This document shows, one piece after another, positions 55,801 to 64,000 of a stretch of 64,000 nucleotides of DNA. Both the position numbers and the translations under genes were made by a program. Below the pieces are notes generated by a model. That model ran no database searches. It had not been told where the DNA came from and saw only the letters and a program-made list of their open reading frames with translations. Source of the stretch: Opisthorchis felineus (lineage: Eukaryota > Platyhelminthes > Trematoda > Opisthorchiida > Opisthorchiidae); assembly GCA_004794785.1 (NCBI GenBank), contig SJOL01008988.1, positions 443,237 through 507,236 of the forward strand, in the 5' to 3' direction. Position 1 is the stretch's first letter, and each line of letters starts with the position of its first letter.

Positions 55801-55917
55801 TTCTGTGAGACCTGCACTTGTTCCTGTTTCGGTACGTAGACTTTTCCACGGGTGACTTTCTCGTATGGCACCGCTTCCTCCCAATCCTTCTCCGACTTGG
55901 CTTTGTCAATTAAGAAT
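31604..55917 (-). CDS. TMOD: Tropomodulin, last four exons (5' part beyond window)
   Basis: Exons in gene order: 55917-55749, 49932-49738, 47394-47151 and 31860-31604. They give 287 residues that correspond to roughly residue 80 to the end of a tropomodulin (about 359 in human). Tropomodulins cap the pointed ends of actin filaments together with tropomyosin. Landmarks in order: [20 protein letters not shown] (family DLVPYTGEKRGKVWVPK), [18 protein letters not shown] (ALANASDAELCDIAAILG), [26 protein letters not shown] (NDPKLEEVNLNNI), [13 protein letters not shown] (LKTLNVESNFISG), the leucine-rich repeats, and a C-terminal [16 protein letters not shown] segment with a basic tail. Phases 0, 0 and 1 agree at all three junctions. 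The N-terminal tropomyosin- and actin-binding exons (PTGPF motif) were not found up to 64000. Confidence 0.93.
33230..33425 (-). mobile_element. SINE-B copy 4
   Basis: Plus-strand words GAATCATCAGCAGTGCGAG, CTCACGAAACTC, GCGAACCCGCAACC, TTCCGGCCAG in SINE-B order. The head-proximal part is more diverged than in other copies. Confidence 0.8.
34197..34360 (+). mobile_element. SINE-A with box A deletion
   Basis: GAGCTCGCGAAC joins the head directly to the middle, so most of box A is gone. Box B GGTTCGAACCC, body and ATTATTATTA tail are present. Confidence 0.88.
35590..35703 (-). mobile_element. SINE-A, 3'-truncated
   Basis: Minus strand: GAGATAGCTCAGTGGTTAAAG (box A), GGTTCGAACCC (box B), ending after CCTGACAGTAT. 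The SINE 3' end is missing. Confidence 0.9.
36660..37870 (+). mobile_element. Ty3/Gypsy pol fragment: RT and RNase H
   Basis: The frame from about 36660 to 37715 gives [71 protein letters not shown], then YGDD in place of the usual Y-hydrophobic-DD. The RNase H start follows ([18 protein letters not shown]) and [13 protein letters not shown] frameshift near 37712 moves to [26 protein letters not shown], and a TGA at about 37823 interrupts it again. The closest family type I can name is the CsRn1-like trematode Gypsy group, as inference. No gag, protease, integrase or LTR is visible. It is a 5'- and 3'-truncated dead copy inserted antisense to tropomodulin. Confidence 0.9.
40155..40480 (+). 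mobile_element. LINE relic: C-terminal region
   Basis: Open from about 40161: [40 protein letters not shown] and [12 protein letters not shown], i.e. the LWRxxxxxLxLKxRVY, [25 protein letters not shown] steps seen in the other LINE tails. It stops at 40419-40421 and fades by about 40480. Confidence 0.8.
40615..40768 (-). mobile_element. tRNA-derived SINE related to SINE-B
   Basis: Minus strand: TGGACTAGTGGTTACAC (box A), GGGTTCAAACTCC (box B) and a tail with CACTGCTGGTGAG. The box spacing suits a pol III promoter. A matching shorter copy is at 50405-50512. Confidence 0.75.
41757..42200 (-). repeat. Repeat P, longest copy
   Basis: The minus strand has CACTGACGGTGTCTCC and GGGACGAAACGCTTGCAGG, matching the P core at 11.4-12.06 kb, then AAACTATGTAAAC and CAATTAGCCAATCA, matching the upstream part of P copy 1. 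The plus-strand words TTGGTCCGTT...GTTTGYGCTKCGTT recur at about 41950, 42050 and 42145, so this part also has an internal tandem structure. It may be the 5' region of a Penelope-like element (inference). Confidence 0.65.
43819..43831. repeat. (CA)n microsatellite
   Basis: Six to seven CA units just ahead of a SINE-A head fragment. Confidence 0.9.
43843..43866 (-). mobile_element. SINE-A head fragment
   Basis: Minus strand GAGATAGCTTAGTGGTTAT matches the SINE-A box A region only. Confidence 0.65.
44195..44330 (-). repeat. Repeat H, copy 2 (ribozyme fossil)
   Basis: The minus strand reads GGGAACTACCTGATAGGCCC then AAGAATGGCGCAACC. The hammerhead core CTGATGA is altered at positions 8-9 and GAAAC has become GCAAC. 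The upstream part (TCTCTCGTCAACACC) resembles the H flank at 58.25 kb. Inactive by inspection. Confidence 0.6.
44436..44520 (+). repeat. Repeat H, copy 3 (ribozyme fossil)
   Basis: TGGTGATGAGCCTGAAGAAG then GGCAAAACCGG: C3 has become G and G12 has become A. The loop and stem II remain (CC...GG). The 3' flank (CTGTCCGCAGTTTTCACC) is a decayed version of that in copy 1. It lies 200 bases from copy 2 in opposite orientation. Confidence 0.75.
45419..45602 (+). mobile_element. SINE-A copy, well preserved
   Basis: TGTGGCTCAGTGGTTAGAGC (box A), GGTTCGAACCC (box B), body CTGTCTAGGCTTGGGCGACCT, end CACCGAAAGGGTGCTACAGC. Together with 17912-18104 and 47671-47850 it shares GACTTCCCCTGTCTAGG, a possible subfamily marker. 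Confidence 0.93.
46249..46371 (-). mobile_element. SINE-A, 3'-truncated and decayed
   Basis: Minus strand: AAGATGACTCAGTGGTTAAGG, box B damaged (GTCGTCCTGACCCG), body shortened, ending at the CCTTCAGGTGGCA step. Confidence 0.8.
47151..47394 (-). CDS. TMOD: Tropomodulin exon with leucine-rich repeat start
   Basis: Acceptor CCCTTTTTTTCAG and donor ACCG|GTACGT on the minus strand. 81 codons plus one base. [40 protein letters not shown] and [15 protein letters not shown] follow the tropomodulin LRR region step for step. Confidence 0.94.
47671..47850 (-). mobile_element. SINE-A copy, well preserved
   Basis: Minus strand: GAGATGGCTTAGTGGTTAGAG, box B GGTTCGAACCC, full body, end CACCGAAGGGGTGCTACAGC. 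Confidence 0.93.
48952..49600 (-). mobile_element. LINE relic: RT thumb and C-terminal region
   Basis: The minus strand from about 49540 gives [40 protein letters not shown], then (shifted) [60 protein letters not shown] and the end (EDTAGYGC). This is the most readable LINE tail in the window, with only one or two shifts. It lies in sense orientation inside a tropomodulin intron. Confidence 0.88.
49738..49932 (-). CDS. TMOD: Tropomodulin exon (linker between N-terminal and LRR parts)
   Basis: Acceptor CTCGTTTTTCAG and donor GAG|GTAACC on the minus strand. Exactly 65 codons, phase 0 at both ends. [20 protein letters not shown] then [11 protein letters not shown], and [15 protein letters not shown] at the end, as in all tropomodulins. 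Confidence 0.95.
50265..50400 (+). mobile_element. SINE-A with box B deletion
   Basis: GAGATAGTTCAGTGGTTAAGG (box A), then GTGCAAACCGAAGGGTTTCC joins to GACATCTCGACTGCCCC. The box B segment is missing. Body and most of the end are present. Confidence 0.88.
50405..50512 (-). mobile_element. SINE-B-related fragment
   Basis: Minus strand GAGAGGTTAATAGTTGCATA, CCAGATGGCCAAAGTTCAGA and GTGCACTGCTGATGAATTC parallel the SINE at 40615-40768. Confidence 0.65.
53039..53252 (-). mobile_element. SINE-B copy 5
   Basis: Plus-strand words GTAAGTGAAGCCGATCTAGG, CATCCTTATTGGGACTCACC, CACGAAACTCC, GTCAGTAGTTTGAACACTTA and GTGTGATTAGCTC in SINE-B order. It is followed at once by repeat Y. Confidence 0.85.
53258..53449. 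repeat. Repeat Y, copy 2, ending in a palindrome
   Basis: Matches the window start in order (CAATCACAGAAACCA, CGTGGTCA, TGACGAGTTCTCA, GATGAGATTTG). The last 48 bases (53402-53449) are a near-perfect palindrome with 24-bp arms, two mismatches and no loop. Confidence 0.7.
55395..55545 (+). mobile_element. SINE-A, 3'-truncated
   Basis: GAGATAGCACAACGGTCAAGG (box A), GGTTCGAACTC (box B), body CTGTCTAGGCTTGGGCAAACTG, ending near GTGCTCCTGATGG. It lies 200 bases from the tropomodulin exon. Confidence 0.88.
55749..55917 (-). CDS. TMOD: Tropomodulin exon (first one inside the window)
   Basis: Acceptor TCTATTTACTTAG and donor GAG|GTAAGT on the minus strand. The first base completes a codon from the missing upstream exon. 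[40 protein letters not shown] and the acidic end FDQEVNE. The end joins [10 protein letters not shown] of the next exon exactly where tropomodulins have EEALANASDAEL. Confidence 0.93.
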
Positions 55918-56472
55918 CTAAGTAAATAGAGAGCAAAGTTGCGCGTTCCGAGCTTGACTATTATTGATGACTTGGTGGAGACAAGTTAAAGGTCAGTTAT
56001 AGGTATCGAATTCGGAAACGAATACTTAGGCTGAAGAAGACTAACATCACATTTATTGGCTGATTATGAAACATAAAAGTACGAATAATGGTTTGTAGCT
56101 GTTTGTTCTACGGTGAGAAGAAAGTCTAAATGTTCGAGCTAGCTGTTCAAACTAATGGCACTCAGACTCATGCACGTACTTCGCATTCAGCTCAAATACG
56201 ATTCAGCCATCAGTTAAAACAGTAACTCCCCCTCCGGAGGAGAAACCTTCGAAGAGGGATTGATTCCCTGAAGAGTTCACGATGATGTTCAATGCCAACC
56301 ATAATCAAACGCAAACTCCTGCCAGAGGGCAGACCAAAAAGCTTCATTCACCCTGGTACCACCTCTTCGCGGGGGTTCTGTTATAGTATTCACTTGTATC
56401 GGTTGCTGAACCAGCCTAAAAAAACCTGAATCGATACATCACTCTAGTCTCGTGTGCATATACACAGTTAAG

Positions 56473-56651
56473 AGTTCGAGACAGCTCAGTGATTAAGGCA
56501 CAAGACCGGAAGGTCCATGGTTCGAACTCAAGCCTGGCATCTCGACTGCTTCTGTCTAGGTTTGGGCAACTTGATGGTATCTCAGCTCTCGTGCTTCTTT
56601 CGGGTGGAATGGCAGCCAGGCACCAAAAGGGTGTTACAACTGAGCGATTAT
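56473..56651 (+). mobile_element. SINE-A copy
   Basis: GAGACAGCTCAGTGATTAAGG (box A), GGTTCGAACTC (box B), body CTGTCTAGGTTTGGGCAACTT, end CACCAAAAGGGTGTTACAAC. Confidence 0.92.
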
Positions 56652-57979
56652 CTATTTGTTATTAGATAACGAGCTGTTGGCCACAACACCTACACGCAGA
56701 AGCAGCCAGGCTTGTGGCCACAAGGATTTCAACTGGATGAAGCAGAGAACACGTTGGAACTTATCTATTTGCGTCTTTGCGACACCCAGAGCAAATGTTC
56801 GAGATAGATGTACACAGAATGCCAACTGTGTAGATTGACTCGCCAGTTATTTAGCCCTGGTGCACCGGCCGGAACTGCTTAGCGAGGAACTGAATAATCA
56901 GTTGAGAGTTGCACAATACCTGAATCAGAGGTCAACAACGGCTGTACCGGTAGAAAAACAACTGACTAAAACAGACGAGTGTGACCTCGTTTCGTACCAC
57001 TACCGCTCTGTGTGACGTGCCACGCCTAAGATCGATACTCGTTCTATGCACGCCGGCCAACGAGATATAAATATGGCTGACGGATTCTGGTAAAATCATA
57101 CTAAAGTGTGGAGCCAGTCGCAGCCCATTTGTAGACCAGACACGATTCTCTAAACGCGTACAACAGTAGCTTGTCTCTGAACAGGAAATGTGTAAGGCGA
57201 CACACCTTCGAGTGTCTTTCTTGGATGGTGTGAACACGCCTTCATGTACGGTAAAACCCCTCAATAAGGATCAACCCGCGATTGGGAGTATTTTCATATC
57301 GTTAGAAGGGGAAAAAGGAGCGCTATCCCACACAAAAAACATCAAAAAGCAACCTGGAGAAGCTGAAAAGTCCCTCTCGGACAGATACTACGCTGCTTAA
57401 TGCTGGATTTCTTTTAACTAGCAAACTTCCATTGTTCATGAACTTGCAGATGTATGGGTTTAGATCACCACCGTAATGATACAATGTTATCGACTGATAA
57501 CAGATTGTGAAGACAGACCAGCGGGCGAACACTAATCACGAATCAAACATAACTGCTTTGTCTCAGACCGGTGATGCTGCCGAGGAATCCCATCAGGGGT
57601 GGATCATCAACCGAACCAAAAAAGAAGTGTCGGTGACCGTTCTGATCTTCAGTGGTTAGCAAGTGCACAGTAGGGAAAAGCACAAACCAGATTTTAAGCG
57701 TCAGGGTCACAGGTTGTGATATCGTCCACTTACAATTAATGCCTTCTAAAGAGGATGATTTCAAAGCATCATATAGTGGTTGGTATCATGCTTCTCTAAT
57801 GTTTGGCTCATAGAGCTTTTCAGATGCTAACCGAGAAGTTTGCTTCTTAGGTTTACTCCGCAAGTTCAGTGAAAATTCACATCAACTCAGCATACGTATT
57901 CCAGCCGTCGAGTAATGAGCCTCGCTACACGTAGCCCACGATTACGTGCTTCATATGGCTCCACAGATGTCGATAAGTA

Positions 57980-58115
57980 ACACAACCGCGTCCGCCTTCT
58001 AGGATGAGACTCTCGTGACCCCCTCCACACATACTGCGCTTGGTTGAAGAAATTGTAAGAAATGGCGGTTAATCAATGTCGGTGGCGTCCGTGCTGTCAG
58101 TTTCTTTCCAGATTG
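57980..58115 (+). mobile_element. LINE relic: extreme C-terminus
   Basis: HNRVRLLG then DSRDP and CAWLKKL, then MAVNQCRWRPCCQFLSRLH, the last residues of the LINE ORF as judged from the tail at 48952. One stop is present. It abuts the repeat H copy at 58.14 kb. Confidence 0.75.
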
Positions 58116-58117
58116 CA

Positions 58118-58310
58118 TACACGTAATACACTACTCATACGGTTGCTGAAATCTCTTCGAGAGCCCACCACCGGTTTTGTCCTTCTTACTCGGGTTCATC
58201 AGGTAGGCGCAGTCCCCGAGTTTCCATCACCCTTATGGTCTACTTGAATCCAAATTGAAAAAGAACACCATAAACGAGAGATTCAGCTGGGATTCACGTG
58301 AGGCTCCCGT
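58118..58310 (-). repeat. Repeat H, copy 4 (ribozyme fossil, stem I perfect)
   Basis: Minus strand: GCCTAC (58208-58203) pairs fully with GTGGGC downstream. CTGATGA (58202-58196) is intact, but CGAAAC has become CAAAAC (G12 to A) and the cleavage-site base is G, which hammerheads do not accept. The upstream flank CAGCTGAATCTCTCGTTTAT and the downstream TTTCAGCAACC match the other H copies. Confidence 0.85.
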
Positions 58311-58494
58311 GCAAACCAAATTGGTATGCACAGTTAAATATTTTTCCCAATCGATAAAATCAGATACACAGATAGGCAGACTATGACCAACCCGTCTGAT
58401 ATTTTGTTAAGATAATTTCGAAGATGAATTACGATACGGTGCATGTTCTTCGTACTTTAAAGCCAAGTCTCGAGTGCCTCACATGCAAAAACTA

Positions 58495-58625
58495 CGCGGC
58501 TAATTAATGTCCGTGGCGTTCGTGCTGTCAGTTTCTGCCCAGGTTGTCTGCTGAAGCTTTTGGAGGTGTACGCACCTCAGAATGCTTGCGGTAGGCCAGC
58601 GCCAGGTCCCACCCTCAACCACTTT
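58495..58625 (+). mobile_element. LINE 3' end fragment
   Basis: TGGCGTTCGTGCTGTCAGTT then TGCCCAGGTTGTCTGC and a GAGGTG-TACG-CACCTC hairpin at 58563-58578, the same 3' end as at 11203-11218. Confidence 0.7.
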
Positions 58626-58689
58626 TTTCGTGTAACTTTAAGGCTCTAAGAATAACTAAAAAACTTTGTGCCTGTACGGTAGTGGAGCA

Positions 58690-59360
58690 CCAATGTCAAC
58701 ATTGATGTTGCTGTCTAAAATCAGCGCCGCTGAAAAAACAACTACTGGTCGTTGAGCAAGGTTGTAAGAACTGTTCACCACAATCATTACACATTGGGTC
58801 GAAACTAAACCCACCATGCAGTTGTTTCTCCAGTGGACTGAGGTATTCGACTTGCACGTTCAAAATTTTATCAGTTAGGACCATACTGGGGCATTTTGTT
58901 GTAAGATGGCGGTTATTTCTCGGTAAAAGGTAGCTTTCGCAGAATCAGAGTTGTAGTCCTTTGGTAAGTAGGCAAAAACTGTGAGCAAGGAACGGTTTTT
59001 ACCTCGACGAATGGAGATTTCCGGGGAAGCGGACAGACGAACCGACACGGAGGTTAAGGTATTTAATCGAGCAAGCAAAATTCTCACCTCGAGAGCTAAG
59101 AGCTATACCAACACGGGTGCAGCGAGCTGCAGCGTTTGAAGAACAACGTGGAGTTCGCGATCAATACCGTCTAGGTAACGTGCTGCAGAAATGTAGCAAA
59201 CGTCTACTGATAAGGTATCAAGAGTCTGCGCAAGAGAGGTTTGTCCGCCAACCCGTTCAATAGTTTGAGCATTGAAGGTTGTAATAAGTACTGTGGAACG
59301 CGTTGGGATTAATGAAAGTGGAGCAGCAGGTGTGAGCAATGTTGAGCAATGGGTCACTTT
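58690..59360 (-). mobile_element. LINE relic: AP-type endonuclease domain
   Basis: Minus strand: VLITTFNAQTIERVGGQTSL, AQTLDTLSVDVCYISAAR (family NAQTLR...DVCCVSETR), then in a second frame LLTVFAYLPKDYNSDSAKAT and FYREITAILQQ (family VVSAYAPTD...FYxxL). The Glu of SETR is replaced by Ala here and stops interrupt the frame, so the nuclease is dead. A Cys-containing stretch follows to 58696. Confidence 0.8.
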
Positions 59361-59602
59361 CTTTGATGTCTGACTGACGAACCTACAGCTGAACTCTACG
59401 GAAGAGTGATCACTGAGCGGGGCTAGAGGAGGGTAATAGTGAATGGTATAAAAAGATAGGCAAAGTCAGCAGCCCCATGTTATTGCTTATCCTCACTACT
59501 GTGTACTGTACGTATCGAACAAGGCGACCCAGTTAGTAGCACCACGCGACGGCCCAGGTAGCATGAAGGTACATATGTTCGTGTACTTTATGGTTGTATG
59601 TG

Positions 59603-59639
59603 GGTTGAGACACTGTCAGGGTGCCCTAACCTAGACAGA
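59603..59639 (-). mobile_element. SINE-A body fragment
   Basis: Minus strand TCTAGGTTAGGGCACCCTGA then CAGTGTCTCAACCC matches only the SINE-A body. Confidence 0.6.
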
Positions 59640-59860
59640 AGGACAAACCGGATCCTAAACCAAAGACTTTGACCAAAAAACCTGACCGCAAGACAGTGGT
59701 GGTCGATGTAAGGCTATCACAGCAGTCAAACTTTTAGGGAACAGGATGCAACACTTGTTCCAACTCTCAACCTAGAGGACAAAAAGTGTCTATCAGACCT
59801 CTGTCCACTGACCAAACTGGTAGACTCTGTGAATGTCGTATGGACATCCTCCAGTAATAA

Positions 59861-60042
59861 ACATTCAGTACCAACACCCTTTCGGTCCTTAGCCGCCAGG
59901 CCAACCGAAGGAGGCACGAGGGTTGAAATACTGTCAGGTTGCCCGAGCCTACACAGGAGCGGTTGAGGAGCTTAGGTTGGGTACGAATCACGGATCTTTC
60001 GGTCAATAAGACTGCACCTTAACCACTGAGCTACCTCGAGCT
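59861..60042 (-). mobile_element. SINE-A copy
   Basis: Minus strand: GAGGTAGCTCAGTGGTTAAGG (box A), box B diverged (GATTCGTACCC), body TGTGTAGGCTCGGGCAACCTG, end CCGAAAGGGTGTTGG. Confidence 0.92.
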
Positions 60043-62179
60043 CAGTACAGCTCGAGAGATTTCTGAGGTACGCGTCACACCACGACAGAGTCCAGTCCCT
60101 TTGTTATAGAAAATGCACTGACAACCTAACTGTTAACTGGGTATCAAACACACAGAGTTCAGCCTGGGACAGTTCAACCACTTTACATGGCCGTGTATTT
60201 TCGCCTGTATGTACGGCGGTCTTGGAATTTGTGTCCCGATTTCTATGAAGCATTGAATTTGCTAATTTTGTGATGTTATGCCGAGCAGGTGTCACTTTAC
60301 CGGCGATCGTCTCCTGGACACTCATGAAACGGTGCCATCCACAGAAGGCATCAGGAAACCTTAAGTGCACACGATCTTTGTATCTATTTCGAGATAGGTA
60401 GCATTCTGGAACGAAAACAGGCTGCCTGAAGAGAATATTTTGAAGTGTATCTGTAAGTTGACTCGTAATGGCCGCGATGTTATTAGCACTGGCCAAACAA
60501 GCCGATAGTTAAACAGTCACCTCAAATAATGTGGACGTAAAGCACAGTCGACAATGGCTGAGCATTTGTCCTAAGAATCCTAGCAGATAATCATATCATT
60601 TGGTTTGCTAAAGCAGGACCACCATGACTAGTCCGGCGCAATTACGAGGAACGCTTCTGTGCCGGAGCTGTTCTCCTAAGCAAGGATCATAGCTGTGTTA
60701 ATCGAAAGTGTCAACCCTCCTCTCATTTGAATATCGCTTATTCGTCAGTGTCAAGGACACAGTGACAGGTAAGCTAATACCTCTCCGGAATAAAATGATA
60801 CAGTTAGCATAGAACAAAACCAAAGACTCCCAACCTTGCAAACACAAACATACATGATAATACAAACCGGATGAAGCTGTCCTAGGTTGACCGCTAAAAT
60901 TTTTTAAAAAAACTTATCATCTGTAAGAACCGTGTACTTGCCGTACCGTAGTTGACCTCTAGATGTGCTTGACACGATCACCTAGTTAATGGTCATCTTA
61001 TCGCTGTTTTAGACTCCATGATAGCACTCCTGATGAAGAATGCACTTGGTTGGCTGAAACATTAATCCACGCGCCGTCTCCAAAGCCTTTTTATTGCAAC
61101 TATAGTAAAACGCTATACAATGAGGTGGACTGTGTAAAGGAAACCGTGAATAGCATTCCGACACTGTGATGTCCTCCTTTTTGTATTTTTCTCTGGGGGT
61201 TTTCTGACATGAGAACCCACTTTCTGTTGCAATTCCACGATCAATAATAAAGATCTCGCTGAAAGGCAGATGTTCATCGTCCGACCCACGTAGTCATCGT
61301 CCGCACGGTTTGTCCAGCAAACAGCATTGCGTGGCTGACTTTTTAAAAGATTTGCACAGAAGATCCAATTACAGCTACGAAAGGTGAGGTTGACCATGGA
61401 TGTAAGAAATGCCCTGACCCAGCCTGACAATCAGGCTTTCTTAGTTCATAGCCAGTATGAAATGGCAGTATTACGAAAGCCGTCTTACTATACAGTTCAT
61501 CAAGCAAGCAGATCTATTCTGTCTTACTGAAGTGTTTGAGCCAGTGCCCTCAATGAGTAGTTGGTCCCACGTCATTTCCCCTACTCTCATCCCGGTGAAC
61601 AGAACTGTAACAGTTGGTACCAACGTACCCTCGGTTCATAGTTCATACACAGTTAAACTGAGTACTGCTCGTGCATAGCAACAGGACAGATTTGTTTGTC
61701 TGGTTAGATGCAACGTTCGAAAGCAAAAAAAAACCTTTCGGTCAGAAACCATCATCACCTGATGCAGTTAGAGGTTACATACATCAAATGCTTTGGAACC
61801 CAGACACAAGGATCAGTAATATACGGCGAAAACAGACAAGCACGATTCCTTACCCGTTAGACGTCAAGTCTCCAAATTCTCAGATAGTCACTGGCTAACA
61901 GTAACAGTTTGACGCAACACGGTCGAAAATACGACCATACAAATCAGTGGTGTTTGAGGGTAAGTTATCGGTGGGATATCACGATTCGGGGTAAAATCCT
62001 CTCTTCCCTCCAGAAGGGAGGTCACTCCGAAGAAAACGCCGAAGGGTACTTCCCGGGTGTTGCCCTCTTTTCGTAGGACCACTGCAATAGGATTGCCCAC
62101 AATGCGACGTGCTTAACCTCCCAGCATTGTTAACAAACCCTTCATGCCTCGTGATCGTACGACGGTGCCTACTTGCCGA

Positions 62180-62245
62180 CAGACTCGATTGAATCCAGCT
62201 GAATCTCTCGTTTATGGTAGCCTTCTTCAACTGGATTCAGTTGAA
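62180..62245 (+). repeat. Repeat H flank fragment
   Basis: GAATCCAGCTGAATCTCTCG then TTTATGGTAGCCTTCTTCAA corresponds to the upstream flank of the H copy at 58.25 kb. The ribozyme itself is absent. A second, inverted GAATCCAGTTGAA follows, giving a partial hairpin. Confidence 0.6.
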
Positions 62246-63711
62246 TCTTCAGTCAAAATCAACGTAGTAGGCAAGTGAGATTATTTGGCGACTTCTGTCC
62301 GATTTGGGTTCGAGAAGAACATAAGGTGACGAAAACTCAGGGACTGTATCTACCTTATGGGTTCCAAGAGAAAAACCCCTCGTCGGTAACCTTATGAGCG
62401 GTGTGTTACGTCTAGAAATGGGAACTTCTTAGCGCTAGATTACAACAAGCATCATGGTACGGTAATTCAACCACTTCCACCCAACCCAAACTGGAGAAAA
62501 TACCTACGGGACCCACCGAAGTCACATTCCCCCTCCCCCGGTAGAGTTCTGTCTTCTCAACCACCGACAAGTCCGAAACGTATTCTATATTCTCAGCTTC
62601 TCGCTTGGTTATTGTCATTGGGAGTATCTTAATCTGATTCACCAGGACGAATAAAGCGTGAAAGTTCGCCCGCATTGATTACGGCTGCACTGGGCTTTGG
62701 TGGTTTCATCCCATCTTCTCTGACCGCATCTTCTTCATAGTTCTTGTAGGCCCCTCTAAACTTATAATCCTCAAGTTAAGCTAAGCTGGCGGATTAGTGC
62801 CTCTTGTAACATAGTTATTTAAGAAGTGCTCGCATAAAAATTGCGATAGTCCCTACAGTTTCTTGTTGCTGTTAGCATATGGAGTAGCTAGCATGAATAC
62901 TGCAAAGATGAGTATGCAACCAAGTATGTCCAAACCGTAGTTTGATATCCCGGAAACGCTAACAAAATAGGTGTGGGTAGACAAAACAGTTGCCGCTGTT
63001 ACTCCATGGATTGCAACTCAAATAATCCGAAATAATCCATGGTCTAACAAACTTCTACAGGGATGTAAATAGCTAGATCCTAGAAAATACTGGGTTATTT
63101 GAACAGTACGTTGCGCTCATGAGTTTAACTTACCATCCGTCAGGAGTGGCTTGCTTCAACCTGATAAAAACTAATTCAAATACAGATATCCTCTTCATTA
63201 GGTGACTGTTGTCTTGTGAAACCTGCCAGATTCTGGAGTTTTTGTCCAGCCTATCTGGCCAGTTGAATAAGTTGGGTTCCATGCTGCGTTGGAGACATTG
63301 ATCACTCTGGATCAGCGAAATAGATGCTGCTTGGATAACTAGATATATTGTGAAGCGTTATCTCGTGTGGGATGATCATTCCAACGGAGGTCCAAACGTG
63401 CAAAGAAATCATTCGCTTACATGGGGATTCCCTTCATATGAAGGGGGCATGGTGGTACCACCACTTCCCGATTGACAAAGTGGCTAAAAACTGTCAGTAA
63501 AAACGATAGTGAAATCAATTAGCAGCTATATATTGCAACCGGGTGTAGACAGTGTCCTACAGACATCGTCCTGGGAGACATTAAAATGAATAACCGACCG
63601 GACAGAATGAAAGCATAGAAATTATAACCTGGCTGACGCTTTTTCAATTGTGCATGTGCTAGTGCCATTCGTTCGCTCACAAGAGTACCCGTATGCCCGC
63701 CGTTACTGATA

Positions 63712-63905
63712 CAGATAGACCCTGGCTCAGGGGTTAAAGCGCAAATCTACTGACCAGAAGGTACGTGGTTCAAACCCAACCTCAACATTCCGATTGCTCC
63801 TGTCTAGGCTTGGGCAACCTGACACTATCTCAGCCCTCGTGCTTCCTTTGGGTGGCATCGCAGCTAGGCACCAGAAGGGTGTTACAGCTGAACGAGTATT
63901 ATTAA
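63712..63905 (+). mobile_element. SINE-A copy
   Basis: CCCTGGCTCAGGGGTTAAAGC (box A), GGTTCAAACCC (box B), body CTGTCTAGGCTTGGGCAACCT, end CACCAGAAGGGTGTTACAGC and an ATTATTA tail. Confidence 0.92.
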
Positions 63906-64000
63906 TTTGCCCTGACCGGGTGATAGCACAAGAACATAAGTACGATATCACCAGTGAGCACTGAAATTAACCAACTCCTCCTAATGGTGCAGGTTTCAAA

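Larger units (their letters stand above)
55918..64000 (-). other. Presumed upstream tropomodulin intron
   Basis: No tropomodulin N-terminal exon could be found on the minus strand, in particular no PTGPF-type segment. The region holds SINE-A copies, LINE pieces and repeat H. A 130-codon minus-strand open frame at 60104-60496 is not recognised. I see nothing in 60500-62150 or 62700-63700. Confidence 0.6.

Noticed and set aside
60104..60496. 130-codon minus-strand open frame
   Set aside because: No recognisable motif, no splice evidence and no neighbouring element blocks. Not called as a gene.
61031..61062. CTGATGAAG...GGCTGAAAC resembling a hammerhead core
   Set aside because: No stem II pairing between the two halves and no stem I could be found.

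Overview
This is an A+T-rich, intron-rich animal genome segment packed with degraded mobile elements. Two genes are recognisable only when short exons separated by kilobase introns are pieced together. The repeats (tRNA-derived SINEs, Penelope-like elements with GIY-YIG domains, Ty3/Gypsy and LINE relics, hammerhead-ribozyme repeats) together with large introns suggest a digenean trematode, perhaps a liver fluke. That assignment is inference; no species marker is visible.

Layout. 1-4.1 kb: a SINE-B copy joined to repeat Y, then one good internal exon and a possible terminal exon of a plus-strand gene I do not recognise. 5.36-24.82 kb: a six-exon plus-strand gene for an NME6-type nucleoside diphosphate kinase (167 predicted residues). 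Its introns hold a long foldback repeat, a palindromic repeat P, two Penelope-like relics, two LINE tails, a Gypsy RNase H relic, several SINEs and a hammerhead ribozyme. 24.82-31.60 kb: space between two convergent genes, largely a decayed LINE plus SINEs. 31.60-55.92 kb: the last four exons of a minus-strand tropomodulin gene, in which one 15.3-kb intron contains a Gypsy pol fragment. 55.92-64.0 kb: probably the next upstream tropomodulin intron, with more SINEs, LINE pieces and ribozyme repeats; the N-terminal exons were not found and are probably outside the window.

The two recognised genes are unrelated in function: nucleotide triphosphate balancing (NME6) and actin pointed-end capping (tropomodulin). 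The most interesting non-gene signal is repeat H, which carries a type I hammerhead ribozyme. One copy (24071-24113) keeps every core base, while three others are visibly dead. About twenty SINE-A insertions, all diverged from each other, form the commonest repeat.

All exon boundaries were derived by eye from splice signals, reading phase and family similarity. No alignment program or database was used.
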